From: Chelativorans sp. YIM 93263
GTDB lineage: Bacteria; Pseudomonadota; Alphaproteobacteria; Rhizobiales; Rhizobiaceae
NCBI RefSeq assembly: GCF_028767125.1
Contig: NZ_JAKCWP010000002.1
Location: 310,001 to 374,000 of the forward strand
Reading direction: 5' to 3'
DNA length: 64,000 nucleotides
The notes under the pieces were generated by a model. It had not been told where the DNA came from. It did not search any database and saw only the letters and a program-made list of their open reading frames with translations. The position numbers and the translations under genes were made by a program. This document shows positions 18,240 through 27,297 of the stretch, in pieces; within the stretch, counting starts at the first letter, position 1, and each line of letters opens with the position of its first letter.

Positions 18240-19697
18240 GTGCAGTATGTGGCTTTTCGCGCGGCGATACATATAGCATCCATTTTCGCGATCTATCTTT
18301 CTTTGGCTATGCTGCTTCCGGCAGCTATCGATCTTTATTACGACAACAAGGATTGGCGGATATTCGCCTTCTCGGCCTTTTTCTCCGGCGGACTGGCACT
18401 TGCCGTGGCCCTCGCCACCTACGGCCGGGCTCCTGCAATATCATCTCGCTTTGGCTTTCTCGTCGTAAATCTGCTTTGGCTGACTGCCTGTATCGTTGGC
18501 GCGATACCACTTATCGCTTCCTCGCTCGACCTGACCCTAGCCGATGCAGCCTTCGAATCCGTTTCAGCGGTCACGGCAACAGGATCGACGGTTCTCGTCG
18601 GACTGGACGCGATGCCACCCGGTCTCCTGTTGTGGCGCTCCATCCTCCAATGGGTTGGCGGTTTGGGCGTGATCGCACTGGGACTCTTCGTACTTCCCTT
18701 TCTGAATGTCGGCGGCATCTCGTATTTCCGGCTCGAGTCCTCCGACATCAGCGATAAACCCTTCGATCGCTTTTCGAACTTTGCGATCGCCTTGCTCAGC
18801 ATTTATGCGGCGCTCACGCTTGCCTGCGCGATCGCATATGCAGCGGCTGGCATGACTACCTTCGACGCCATCAATCACGCGCTGACCACACTCGCAACCG
18901 CCGGCTTCTCCACCCATGACAGTTCGATGGGGTTCTATGCGGATAACTCTGCTGTGCTTTGGGTCGGCATCGTCTTCATGTTCATGGGAGCGGTGCCGTT
19001 TTCGATTCTAATTCTCTTCATGTTACGCGGGAATCTTGATGCATTGCGTGATCCGCAGATCCGCGTCTTCGCGACTTACACCCTGCTATTCGTGTTAGCC
19101 GTTGCCATTTATCTGCGCGTCGTTACCGACCGCCCATTCTTCGACGCATTGACCCACGCTGCGTTCAATTTTGTATCGATTATCACGACCACCGGCTATG
19201 CGACCGAGGACTACGGACAATGGGGCGGATTTGCGATCTCAGCCGCGTTTGTGGCGATGTTTCTCGGCGGTTGCTCCGGTTCCACGACCGGCGGCATCAA
19301 GGCCTATAGGTTTCTCATCCTTTTTGAGCTCGTCGCCAATGGTCTGAGGCGGCTTGTCTATCCGAACATGGTCATCGCCGTTCGCTACGGCGACAGGCCG
19401 GTCCAGGACGAATTGCAGCGTGCGGTGGTTCTGTACATTTCCGCTTTTCTGGTCATCTGGGCGGTGATTATTCTGTTATTGGCAGCCACCGGCCTTGATC
19501 TGGTCAGTGCCGTTTCCGCGGCGCTGACGGCGCTCACAAATGTCGGCCCCGGTCTCGGCCCCGTTGTCGGTCCTGCGGGAAATTTCTCACCATTGGCCGA
19601 TTTCGCGAAATGGGTCATGGCATTCGCTATGCTGCTCGGTCGCCTCGAAATCCTCACCGTCCTGGTGATCTTCTCCCCGGTCTTCTGGCGGCGGTAG
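18240..19697 (+). CDS. trkH: TrkH family potassium uptake protein
   Basis: A 485-residue potassium translocating subunit of the Trk/Ktr type. Four pore-loop repeats are visible, each with the filter region: VTATGST near 118, TLATAGFST near 222, ITTTGYAT near 320 and ALTNVGPGLGP near 433. About ten hydrophobic segments surround them. TrkH works with the cytoplasmic NAD-binding TrkA, which is not in this window. Start is GTG at 18240, preceded by AAAGGA. Adenine deaminase converges on it with only four bases between the stop codons. Confidence 0.92.
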   Translation: MQYVAFRAAIHIASIFAIYLSLAMLLPAAIDLYYDNKDWRIFAFSAFFSGGLALAVALATYGRAPAISSRFGFLVVNLLWLTACIVGAIPLIASSLDLTLADAAFESVSAVTATGSTVLVGLDAMPPGLLLWRSILQWVGGLGVIALGLFVLPFLNVGGISYFRLESSDISDKPFDRFSNFAIALLSIYAALTLACAIAYAAAGMTTFDAINHALTTLATAGFSTHDSSMGFYADNSAVLWVGIVFMFMGAVPFSILILFMLRGNLDALRDPQIRVFATYTLLFVLAVAIYLRVVTDRPFFDALTHAAFNFVSIITTTGYATEDYGQWGGFAISAAFVAMFLGGCSGSTTGGIKAYRFLILFELVANGLRRLVYPNMVIAVRYGDRPVQDELQRAVVLYISAFLVIWAVIILLLAATGLDLVSAVSAALTALTNVGPGLGPVVGPAGNFSPLADFAKWVMAFAMLLGRLEILTVLVIFSPVFWRR

Positions 19698-19701
19698 GTA
19701 C

Positions 19702-21525
19702 CTACGAGGGCAGAAGCAGATCCACTGTGCGAAACGCCGTCACTTCGATAATGCCGACGTCCGAAATTCGCAGCTCGGGAATCACAACCAGTGCCAGTAG
19801 CGAGTGCTGCATGTAGGCATTGTTGAGCGTGCACCCCATTTCGCGCATCGCGTCGGCCAGCTTTGCGGCCTTGCCGGCCACGATCTCGGCGCGTTCGTCG
19901 GACATTAATCCCGCAATCGGCAGCTCGACGAGTGCCAGTTCCCTCCCCTGCGACACCATCACCACGCCGCCACCGACCTGCCCCAGGCGATTGGCAGCGA
20001 TGGCCATGTCCGACTTGTTGGTACCGACGACAATCATGTGATGCGAGTCGTGCGCCACCGTCGATGCGAGGGCACAATCCTGCGTATATCCAAAACCGGA
20101 AACGAAGCCGTTCGTCACACCACCAGTGCCACGATGCCGCTCCACCAGTGCGATCTGGCAGACATCGTTCCGGCGATCCATCGAGACGACGCCTTTCTCG
20201 ATGCGAAGTTCCGCCGTCAAAGCGCGCGTAGGCGCCTGATTTTCCACCACTCCGATTACACGTGCCTTGACGCGGCCGGCAGCGCGCGGCGCAGGTATAT
20301 CGAAATCCGCAGCATTCAGGCGCTTGCCGAGCCGCACCGTTTTCTTCACCCGTGCGGGATAGGGATATGCGGGAACGTCCGCTTCCAATTTTCCGTTGCG
20401 AGCGAGCCGCACCCCGCGCGCATAAACTTCATCGATTGCCAGGGCTGGTAAATCCGACACGATCAGCAGATCGGCCACGCGCCCCGGCGCAATTGATCCG
20501 AGCTCACGCTCAAGGTTGAAATGCTGGGCCGTGTTGAGCGTCGCCATTTGAATGGCCGTCACCGGCCGCAGTCCCTGCTCGATCGCATGGCGGACGACAC
20601 GATCCATGTGCCCCTCCTCCACCAGCGTGCCTGAATGGCTGTCATCGGTGCACAGGATGAAGTTACGCGGATCCAGCCCTTGCTCTGTGATTGCCTTAAT
20701 CTGGCTTGCAACATCGTACCAAGCAGAGCCCAGCCGCAGCATAGCCTTCATGCCCTGACGCACGCGCGCGATGGCATCTTCCACGCGGGTGCCCTCGTGA
20801 TCGTCCGCAGGGCCGCCGGCCACATATCCGTGAAAAGGCCTGCCCAGATCCGACGATGCATAGTGGCCGCCAACCGTCTTACCCGCCTCCATCGTCGCGG
20901 CAATCTCACCGACCATCGTGGAATCGTTCTGTACGACGCCGGGGAAGTTCATCACCTCGCCTAGGCCGATGATATTGTCCCAATCCATCGCCTCGGTGAC
21001 ATCCTTCGCCCCCATTTCCGCCCCTGCGCGCTCCAGCGCCGGCGCGGAAGGGACGCAGGACGGCATTTGCACATAAACGTTGATCGGCTGAACGGCCGCT
21101 TCGTCATGCATGAGGCGGACGCCTTCAAGCCCCAGCACATTGGCAATCTCGTGCGGGTCGACAAACATGGACGTGGTCCCGTGCGGAATGACGGCGCGGC
21201 AGAACTCTGTCACCGTCACCATCCCGCTTTCCACATGCATGTGAGCATCGCATAGTCCGGGCACGAGATAACGTCCCCGCGCATCGACCACTTTCGTCTT
21301 CTCACCGATCGCATGGCTGGCATCCGGCCCGCAATACGCAAAGCGCCCACCCGAAATCGCAAGATCGGTGCCTGGTATCACCTCCCCCGAATGCACATTC
21401 ACCCATCGCCCGTTGCGGACCACGAGATCGGCTGCCTTCCGTCCCATCGCCACGTCGACGAGCATTGGCGCAAGAGCACTCCACGGTTCGGGCTTTCTGA
21501 AGGCGTTCTTGACAGAAGCAGGCAT
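19702..21525 (-). CDS. ade: Adenine deaminase
   Basis: A 607-residue amidohydrolase that converts adenine to hypoxanthine and ammonia in purine salvage. VVRNGRWVNVHSGEVIPGTDLAI begins the composite domain, and GLCDAHMHVESGMVT provides the metal-binding HxH followed by the ES pair typical of Ade. HGTTSMFVDPHEIANVLG, GLGEVMNFPGVV, CTDDSHSGTLVEEGH and the C-terminal SHHMIVVGTNKSDMAIAAN complete the family pattern. The ATG at 21525 is preceded by GGAGGAG; the open frame extends 12 codons further but without a site. The enzyme is usually a Mn/Fe-dependent cytosolic dimer. Confidence 0.93.
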   Translation of the reverse strand: MPASVKNAFRKPEPWSALAPMLVDVAMGRKAADLVVRNGRWVNVHSGEVIPGTDLAISGGRFAYCGPDASHAIGEKTKVVDARGRYLVPGLCDAHMHVESGMVTVTEFCRAVIPHGTTSMFVDPHEIANVLGLEGVRLMHDEAAVQPINVYVQMPSCVPSAPALERAGAEMGAKDVTEAMDWDNIIGLGEVMNFPGVVQNDSTMVGEIAATMEAGKTVGGHYASSDLGRPFHGYVAGGPADDHEGTRVEDAIARVRQGMKAMLRLGSAWYDVASQIKAITEQGLDPRNFILCTDDSHSGTLVEEGHMDRVVRHAIEQGLRPVTAIQMATLNTAQHFNLERELGSIAPGRVADLLIVSDLPALAIDEVYARGVRLARNGKLEADVPAYPYPARVKKTVRLGKRLNAADFDIPAPRAAGRVKARVIGVVENQAPTRALTAELRIEKGVVSMDRRNDVCQIALVERHRGTGGVTNGFVSGFGYTQDCALASTVAHDSHHMIVVGTNKSDMAIAANRLGQVGGGVVMVSQGRELALVELPIAGLMSDERAEIVAGKAAKLADAMREMGCTLNNAYMQHSLLALVVIPELRISDVGIIEVTAFRTVDLLLPS

Positions 21526-21861
21526 TAACAAACTCCTCCGCATATCTCCTGAGCATCGCACGGGATTTCGGGCGATGCCAGAGGATATCCGGGAGCTGAC
21601 CTAGCGACTTGCGCCGCAATTTTCCCAGCGCAATATTCCGAGTTCATAGCGCGAGAGCTGAATTCCGCCGGAGAACTTGAAGCCGCGTTGCGGTATATCT
21701 TCGGGCTTGGCGATACTCCACAGCACTGCTCTTGCCGAAGCGCTTGAGCGTGAGGGGACCGTCTGACACCGCCGTTCCGCGCGATTAGACCTGTCTTGAC
21801 ATCCGCCGGTCGCGGCGGCACAGGTTCCGCAAACAAAATTACAGGGAGAGAGACAAACAAG
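21526..21861. other. 336-bp divergent region between ade and the TRAP transporter operon
   Basis: The promoters of ade (leftward) and of dctP-dctQ-dctM (rightward) should lie here. A TTGACA at 21796-21801 resembles a -35 box but no good -10 follows at 16-18 bases. A GC-rich inverted repeat (CCGC ... GCGG, 21804-21818) sits just beyond it. Open frames crossing the region have no credible starts or family likeness, and I see no riboswitch that I recognise. Confidence 0.35.
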
Positions 21862-22860
21862 ATGTTTTTGCAAAAACGCACTGCCGCGACTGCAATATTC
21901 GCTCTGACCGGGGCGCTGGTAGGGTCCGGGGCGGCCATTGCCCAGCAAGAAGTCAAGATCGGCTACGCGCTGGCCGCCGCGCCGGATTCCCACTACGGCG
22001 TTGCCGCAGAGAAATGGGAAGAGGTGGTCGAAGCCGAAACGGACGGACGTTACGAGTTTCGCCATTTCCCCTCCTCCGGTCTCGGCGGCGAGCGAGAAGT
22101 GATCGAGGGTGTCCAACTCGGCACTATCGAAGCCACGATCGTTTCCTCCGGCACACTGAGCAATTTCGTTCCTGAAGCCGGTGTCTTCGACATCCCGTTC
22201 CTGTTTCGCGACCTTGACCACGCCCGCACCGTGCTTGACGGGCCGATCGGACAGGAAATTCTGGATAAGTTTGACGATGCGGGGCTGGTGGCCCTGGCAT
22301 GGGGCGAGCAGGGTTTCCGCCACATCACGAACAATCGCAACGCCATCGAAACACCAGAAGACGTTGCCGGGCTGAAACTGCGCACAATGGAAAACCCCAC
22401 GCACATCACGGCCTTTGAAGCCTTGGGCGCGGCACCGACCCCGATGGCCTGGCCTGAAGTGATCAGCGCGCTCGAACAGGGCACCATCGACGGGCAGGAA
22501 AATCCGCTTTCGGTGATCACCTCGGCCAATCTCTCGGAAGTTCAGGAGCACCTGACGCTTTCCGGACATGTCTATTCACCGGCCATGCTGCTGGTTTCCA
22601 AGCAACTCTGGGACGGAATGACGCCGGAGGACCAGGAAGCCTTCAGCAAGGGCGCCGCGGAAGCCGTGACCGCGATGCGAGCTTTCGTCGACGATGTCGA
22701 AGTCTCGGGCATCGAGCAACTGACCGAGGAAGGCATGGAAATCGGTGAATTGTCGCCGGAGCAGAAAGCGGTCTTCCAAGAATCCCTGGCTGCTGCCTAT
22801 GAGCAGTACTACGACACCTATGGCCAGGATCTGATCGACGGGATCATTGCCGCAGACTAA
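21862..22860 (+). CDS. dctP: TRAP transporter substrate-binding protein, DctP family
   Basis: A 332-residue periplasmic binding protein. The signal peptide is residues 1-27 (cleavage after AAIA, before QQEVKIGY). KIGYALAAAPDSHYGVAAEKWEEVVEAETDGRYEFRHFPSSGLGGEREVIEGVQLGTIEATI is a typical DctP N-lobe, and GLKLRTMENPTHITAFEALGAAPTPMAWPEVISALEQGTIDGQENP contains the conserved arginine that binds the substrate carboxylate. It delivers an organic acid to the DctQM permease encoded immediately downstream. The ligand is not predictable by eye. The ATG at 21862 follows GGGAGAGAG. Confidence 0.94.
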   Translation: MFLQKRTAATAIFALTGALVGSGAAIAQQEVKIGYALAAAPDSHYGVAAEKWEEVVEAETDGRYEFRHFPSSGLGGEREVIEGVQLGTIEATIVSSGTLSNFVPEAGVFDIPFLFRDLDHARTVLDGPIGQEILDKFDDAGLVALAWGEQGFRHITNNRNAIETPEDVAGLKLRTMENPTHITAFEALGAAPTPMAWPEVISALEQGTIDGQENPLSVITSANLSEVQEHLTLSGHVYSPAMLLVSKQLWDGMTPEDQEAFSKGAAEAVTAMRAFVDDVEVSGIEQLTEEGMEIGELSPEQKAVFQESLAAAYEQYYDTYGQDLIDGIIAAD

Positions 22861-22932
22861 TCGGCGCGCAAGCGCTCGCAGACAGGCCGGCTCACCATCC
22901 AGTGAGCCGGTCCGCTGCTTGGGGGTTGAAAG

Positions 22933-23484
22933 GTGAAGACTTTCGAGCACTTGTTCGTCGAAGCGAACAAATGGGCGCTCATCCTGATATTGAGCGCCAT
23001 GTCTATTCTTGTTTTCGCCAATGTCTCCCTGCGTTACCTCACGAACTTCTCCATTACATGGTCGGAAGAAGTTGCGCGCTATCTGATGATCTGGATGACA
23101 TTCGTCGGCGCGGGACTGGTCCTTCGTTTTGGCGGACATGTGGCGATCACGAACGGACAGGATGTGATGCCAACATCGGTGCAGCGCATTCTTCGCGCTG
23201 CGATCGCCATCCTGCTCTTCGCTTTTTTCGCCGTTATGCTGTGGATGGGACACGATTATATGGGCCGCACCCAGGCCCAGCTTACCCCGGCCACTCGCAT
23301 CTCCTTCAGCTATGTATACGCGGCGATGCCAATCGGCTTCATTCTGCTGATCATCCATCTTTTGCTGATCCTGAAGAGCTATGTGCTCCACAGCCGTTTC
23401 GAGTCACTCGAGGCAGAAGATGACAGCACTCGTGACAAACTTGGCGAATCGTCTGTAACGGACGCTGCCGGCAGGATAACCTGA
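22933..23484 (+). CDS. dctQ: TRAP transporter small permease, DctQ family
   Basis: A 183-residue membrane protein with four hydrophobic segments (about 18-38, 55-75, 92-112, 135-157). RYLTNFSITWSEEVARYLMIWMTFVGAGLVLRFGGHVAI is the DctQ hallmark. It is the small permease subunit and joins DctM to form the transport unit. Start is GTG at 22933, preceded by GGGGGTTGAAAG. It lies 72 bases after dctP and overlaps the dctM start by one base (TGATG). Confidence 0.92.
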   Translation: MKTFEHLFVEANKWALILILSAMSILVFANVSLRYLTNFSITWSEEVARYLMIWMTFVGAGLVLRFGGHVAITNGQDVMPTSVQRILRAAIAILLFAFFAVMLWMGHDYMGRTQAQLTPATRISFSYVYAAMPIGFILLIIHLLLILKSYVLHSRFESLEAEDDSTRDKLGESSVTDAAGRIT

Positions 23485-24767
23485 TGGCTATCATCCTGTT
23501 CGCCAGTTTCTTCGCTCTGCTTATTATTGGTGTCCCGGTCGCTTTCGCGCTTGCGATCGCGGCCTGGTCGGCGGTGAGTCTCGGTAGCAGCTATCCGCAA
23601 ATCGTCGTCGTCAAGGAAATGTTTTCAGGCCTGGACAGCTTCCCGCTCATGGCCGTGCCGTTTTTCATCCTCGCCGCAGAACTGATGACCGGCGGAGCGA
23701 TGACCCACGTTCTGCTCCGTTTTGCCTCTCAGTTCGTCGGACATCTGCGCGGAGGGCTGGGTTACGCGAATGTCCTTTCCTCCAGCATGTTCGCCGGCAT
23801 ATCCGGCTCTGCCCTGGCTGATGCGGCAGGGCCCGGCGCCATGATGATCCGGATGATGGAAAAAGGCGGCTACGACAAATCTTACGCCAGCGCGCTAACG
23901 GCCTCTACCGCTGTCGTAGGGCCAATCATTCCGCCATCCATCATCATGATCCTGTATGCCATGCAGGATAAACGCGTCTCGGTCGGCGCTCTTTTCATGG
24001 CGGGAATCATTCCCGGCCTGCTGGTCGCCGCCGCGATGGCCGCGGCAAATTGGTATGTGAGCCGAAAGCGTGGCTACAAGGGCGGCGCTGCGCGTCCGCC
24101 CGCAAGCGAAATGGTTCGCACAACACTGCAGGCGATTCCGGCGCTGATGTTGATCGTGATCATCGTCGGCGGCATCCGCGGCGGCATCTTCACGCCTACG
24201 GAGGCGTCGGTGATCGCGGTCTTCTACGCCTTTCTCTGCGGCATGCTCGTCTATCGTTCGCTGCGCTTCCGTGACCTGCCGGCGATCATCCTGCGCGCGG
24301 CCATCTTCAGTGTCGCGGTGCTTCTGATTCTCGCTGCGGCGCGGGCTTTCGCCTGGGTGATCATCATCGAAGGTATCCCGCAGACACTCGCGGAAGCCAT
24401 CGGCGTGATGCACCTTCACCCGGTGATCTTCCTGCTTGCCGTAAACCTTCTGTTGATCGTGTTCGGACTGTTCATGGACCCTCTGCCCGGGGTTCTCATC
24501 CTCGTTCCGATCCTCAGCCCAATCGCCAGCGCCCTCGGCATCGACCCGATTCACTTCGCAATCGTGGTCATATTCAATCTGACGCTGGGCCTCGTGACTC
24601 CGCCTGTGGGGGCCCTGCTCTTCGTGATTTCATCCGTGGTCAAAATCCGGCCAGCGGAAATCATTCGGGAGATGCCTTGCTTCCTCATCGCTCATCTGGC
24701 GGTGCTCCTGATCCTGACCTTCGTGCCCGCGATTTCGACCTGGCTGCCCTCTGTCAGCAGTTTCTGA
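23484..24767 (+). CDS. dctM: TRAP transporter large permease, DctM family
   Basis: A 427-residue transporter with about twelve membrane segments. The conserved stretches are FFILAAELMTGGAMTHVLLRFASQFVGHLRGGLGYANVL, MFAGISGSALADAAGPGAMMI, GPIIPPSIIMILYA and the C-terminal GLVTPPVGALLFV, all standard DctM features that form the sodium-coupled transport core. It is the last gene of the dctPQM operon; the aminotransferase gene converges 36 bases beyond its stop. Substrate is unknown. Confidence 0.95.
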   Translation: MAIILFASFFALLIIGVPVAFALAIAAWSAVSLGSSYPQIVVVKEMFSGLDSFPLMAVPFFILAAELMTGGAMTHVLLRFASQFVGHLRGGLGYANVLSSSMFAGISGSALADAAGPGAMMIRMMEKGGYDKSYASALTASTAVVGPIIPPSIIMILYAMQDKRVSVGALFMAGIIPGLLVAAAMAAANWYVSRKRGYKGGAARPPASEMVRTTLQAIPALMLIVIIVGGIRGGIFTPTEASVIAVFYAFLCGMLVYRSLRFRDLPAIILRAAIFSVAVLLILAAARAFAWVIIIEGIPQTLAEAIGVMHLHPVIFLLAVNLLLIVFGLFMDPLPGVLILVPILSPIASALGIDPIHFAIVVIFNLTLGLVTPPVGALLFVISSVVKIRPAEIIREMPCFLIAHLAVLLILTFVPAISTWLPSVSSF

Positions 24768-24803
24768 TGCGCAACCCAGACCAACAGAAGGACATAACGC
24801 TGG

Positions 24804-26279
24804 TCAGCCAACCTGGCTCTTGACAAAATCCTTCACGATCGAAACGACGCCGCGGGCAAGCAGTGAATCCAGCGCGGAGATGAGAGTGTCGACGTTCTCG
24901 CGTGTCACGATCAGCGGCGGCTCCAGCCTGATGACGTTCCGGTTGTATTCGGTGAAAGCAACCAGGATATCGTAGTCGCGCAGGAGCAGAGCTCCCAGAA
25001 ATCCCGACAGCGATCCCTTCAGCTTCTCATCCAACATACCCACCATCGGGCGCAGCATAGCGGGCAAGGTGTGTGAAAAGTCCTGGAACTCCAGGCCCAC
25101 CATACAGCCGCGCCCGCGCACATCCTTGATGATGCGCGGATATTTTTCCTTCAGCTCATTCAGCCGCCGAATGAGGTAATCCCCTGTCGCCTCCGCGTTC
25201 TGCATCAGCGCCTCGTCATAGAGCACATTCAGCCCCTCAATCGCCGTGACGCAGGCTTCGCCGATGCCGCCGAAGGTGGCCATGGCGTGGATCATCGCTG
25301 TTTTCGGCGTGCCATAGGCTTTCATGTAGACGTCGCGCTTCGCGATCATCGCGCCGACGGCGGCCTTTCCGGCGCCGAGCGATTTCGCGAGTGCGGTGAT
25401 ATCGGGCACCACTCCGTAGTGCTCGAAGGCATAGAAGCGACCAGTGCGTCCATACCCGCACTGCACTTCATCGGCCACCCAGAGCACACCGTACTTGTCG
25501 CAGAGTTGGCGCAGCTTTGGCCAGAAATCAGGCTCCGCCTCGACAATGCCACCACCGCCCTGGATCGTCTCCAGCACGATGGCCCCGATCTCGGGATCCG
25601 ACTTGAAGGCATTCTCCACCGCTTCGATATCGCCGAACGGCACACGCACGGTGTTCTCGGTCAAGCGGAACTCGCCGCGATAGAGCTTGCCGTCTGTGAT
25701 CGCCAGAACGCCTTTGGTCTTTCCGTGAAAAGAGTTCTCCGCATAGATGATCTTCGGCCGCTTCGGCCCCGCCGCGCGCTCCGCAAGCTTGACCGCCGCC
25801 TCCATGGCTTCGGAGCCGGAGGAGCCGAGAAAGACCATGTCCAGTTCGCCCGGCGAGCAGGCCGCGAGATTGTAGGCCAGCGTGCTCGCATACTGCGACA
25901 TGAAGGCGATAGCGATTTCCTGTCGCTTTTCCTGCTGGAACTTTTCGCGCACCTCCAGGATGCGCGGGTGATTGTGGCCGAAGGCCAGCGACCCGAAACC
26001 GCCGAAAAAGTCGAGAATGTTCCGGCCATTCTGGTCGATGTAGTACATCCCCTCGGCGCGCTCGATCTTGATTTTATGGAAGCCGAGCAGCTTCATGAAA
26101 TGATACTGGCCAGGGTTGAGATGCGCCTTGAAGAGCTCGGTCATACGATCGACGCTGAGCGCCTTCGCGTCATCGACGCTCATCAAGGCCGGTTTAGTCA
26201 AACCCTCCGGCGCTGGTGCTGGCGTGTCTATCGCTGTCCCGGTGTTATCATCTGCATTGGTCTTTGTGATGGCGGTCAT
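24804..26279 (-). CDS. Class III (PLP-dependent) aminotransferase
   Basis: A 491-residue fold-type I aminotransferase of the ornithine/acetylornithine group, usually annotated as an aspartate aminotransferase family protein. Landmarks are DQNGRNILDFFGGFGSLAFGHNHPRI, SSGSEAMEAAVKLAERA, ENSFHGKTKG, VADEVQCGYGRTGRFYAFEH and ALAKSLGAGKAAVGAMI, the last containing the PLP lysine. ATG at 26279 is preceded by GGGAGGG; longer in-frame starts lack a site. It is the last gene of the UbiA/DprE1-like operon, ten bases after the epimerase, so an amino-sugar or lipid-related substrate is possible. An alternative is a hopanoid aminotransferase of the HpnO kind, but no hopanoid genes are nearby. Confidence 0.88.
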   Translation of the reverse strand: MTAITKTNADDNTGTAIDTPAPAPEGLTKPALMSVDDAKALSVDRMTELFKAHLNPGQYHFMKLLGFHKIKIERAEGMYYIDQNGRNILDFFGGFGSLAFGHNHPRILEVREKFQQEKRQEIAIAFMSQYASTLAYNLAACSPGELDMVFLGSSGSEAMEAAVKLAERAAGPKRPKIIYAENSFHGKTKGVLAITDGKLYRGEFRLTENTVRVPFGDIEAVENAFKSDPEIGAIVLETIQGGGGIVEAEPDFWPKLRQLCDKYGVLWVADEVQCGYGRTGRFYAFEHYGVVPDITALAKSLGAGKAAVGAMIAKRDVYMKAYGTPKTAMIHAMATFGGIGEACVTAIEGLNVLYDEALMQNAEATGDYLIRRLNELKEKYPRIIKDVRGRGCMVGLEFQDFSHTLPAMLRPMVGMLDEKLKGSLSGFLGALLLRDYDILVAFTEYNRNVIRLEPPLIVTRENVDTLISALDSLLARGVVSIVKDFVKSQVG

Positions 26280-26289
26280 CTGGCCCTCC

Positions 26290-27297
26290 CTATTCGGCCG
26301 GAACTTCGTGGCCACTGGCCGCATGGCCAGTCTTCTTGGCTCGATATTCGTCATAAGCGGCAATCAGCATGTCTTCGTCGCGATACTGTGGGATCCAGCC
26401 AAGTTCCCGCTCGCCTTTGGAGACATCCAGCACGCACATTTCGTCGGCAATCAGATATTGCTCTGGATCCATCAGCGGCATGTTCACGAGATCGAGCAGA
26501 TCGAGCGTGCGTTTGACCGCCCAGCCCGGCGTCGGCAGCAAGAGCGAGCGGGAGCCGGCATGCTTGGCGAGCTTGCCAAGCAACTCGCGCACCGGCGGCG
26601 GATTGAGCGAGCCGAGATTGTAGGCCTCGTTCGGCACGCCCGACTTCCAAGCAAGCCTTGCAGCCTCCGCGCAATCAAAAACGGAGATAAACTGATAAGG
26701 GTTCTTGCCAGAACCGATCATTGGCACCGGTAAATTCAGGTCGATCAGCTTGAAAAGTTTCTCCAGGATGCCAAGCCGTCCTGGCCCGATGATGAGACGC
26801 GGGCGGAAAAGCGAAATATTCATGCCACGCTCGCGCCATTCGGCAGCGACTTTCTCCGTATCGGCCTTCGACTGGCCATATTCGCCCAACGGATTGACGG
26901 GATGATCCTCGGTCATCGGGTAAGTCACCGTATGGCCGTAGATCATGTCCGTGGTGAAATGGACGAGGTCCCTCGCCCCGGCTTTATCCATCGCGTCGAT
27001 GATGTTCACGGTGCCGTGGTAGTTCACGGGATAAAAGAAGTCGTGGCGTTTGGCCCGCACTTGAATGGGCGAAAGCATCTTGGCGGACAAATTGTAGACC
27101 ACGTCGTCCGCCGAAATGGGCACCGCCGCCACCGAATCCGGATCGGTCACGTCACAATGGACAAACCGGGCTTGGCCGTAATGCGACAGGTCGCTTTTGA
27201 CAATATCGGCAACCACCACGTCCTCGCCATCGGCGAGCAGTCTGGGTGCGAGATGACGGCCAACGAAGCCGTCGCCACCGAATATGACATGTTTCAT
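26290..27297 (-). CDS. NAD-dependent epimerase/dehydratase (extended SDR)
   Basis: A 335-residue extended short-chain dehydrogenase. The nucleotide-binding loop is VIFGGDGFVGRHLAPRL, with an acidic ADIV after the second strand that favours NAD(H). The catalytic tyrosine and lysine are in YGQSKADTEK, with the serine/threonine in HFTTDMIYG. The second half contains RPRLIIGPGRLGILEKLF and SVFDCAEAARLAWKSG, typical of nucleotide-sugar epimerases. It overlaps the preceding EamA-like gene by four bases (ATGA). In its operon it occupies the place where a DprE2-type reductase would be expected, but it belongs to a different SDR class. Its sugar substrate is unknown. Confidence 0.9.
   Translation of the reverse strand: MKHVIFGGDGFVGRHLAPRLLADGEDVVVADIVKSDLSHYGQARFVHCDVTDPDSVAAVPISADDVVYNLSAKMLSPIQVRAKRHDFFYPVNYHGTVNIIDAMDKAGARDLVHFTTDMIYGHTVTYPMTEDHPVNPLGEYGQSKADTEKVAAEWRERGMNISLFRPRLIIGPGRLGILEKLFKLIDLNLPVPMIGSGKNPYQFISVFDCAEAARLAWKSGVPNEAYNLGSLNPPPVRELLGKLAKHAGSRSLLLPTPGWAVKRTLDLLDLVNMPLMDPEQYLIADEMCVLDVSKGERELGWIPQYRDEDMLIAAYDEYRAKKTGHAASGHEVPAE

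Noticed and set aside
21526-21861. A purine riboswitch upstream of adenine deaminase
   Set aside because: The conserved purine aptamer loops and pairing are not visible, and this riboswitch is rare in alphaproteobacteria.
21601-22569. A 322-codon minus-strand open frame across the ade-dctP gap and into dctP
   Set aside because: Most of it is the mirror of dctP; the part in the gap has no start signal or family likeness, so no gene or pseudogene is claimed.
25287-26516. A 409-codon plus-strand open frame opposite the aminotransferase
   Set aside because: Antisense shadow of the aminotransferase gene, with no ribosome-binding site and no recognisable domain.
26290-27297. The SDR gene as a DprE2 homologue
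   Set aside because: DprE2 is a short classical SDR, while this is an extended NAD-dependent epimerase-type protein with a different N-terminus, so the name was not used.
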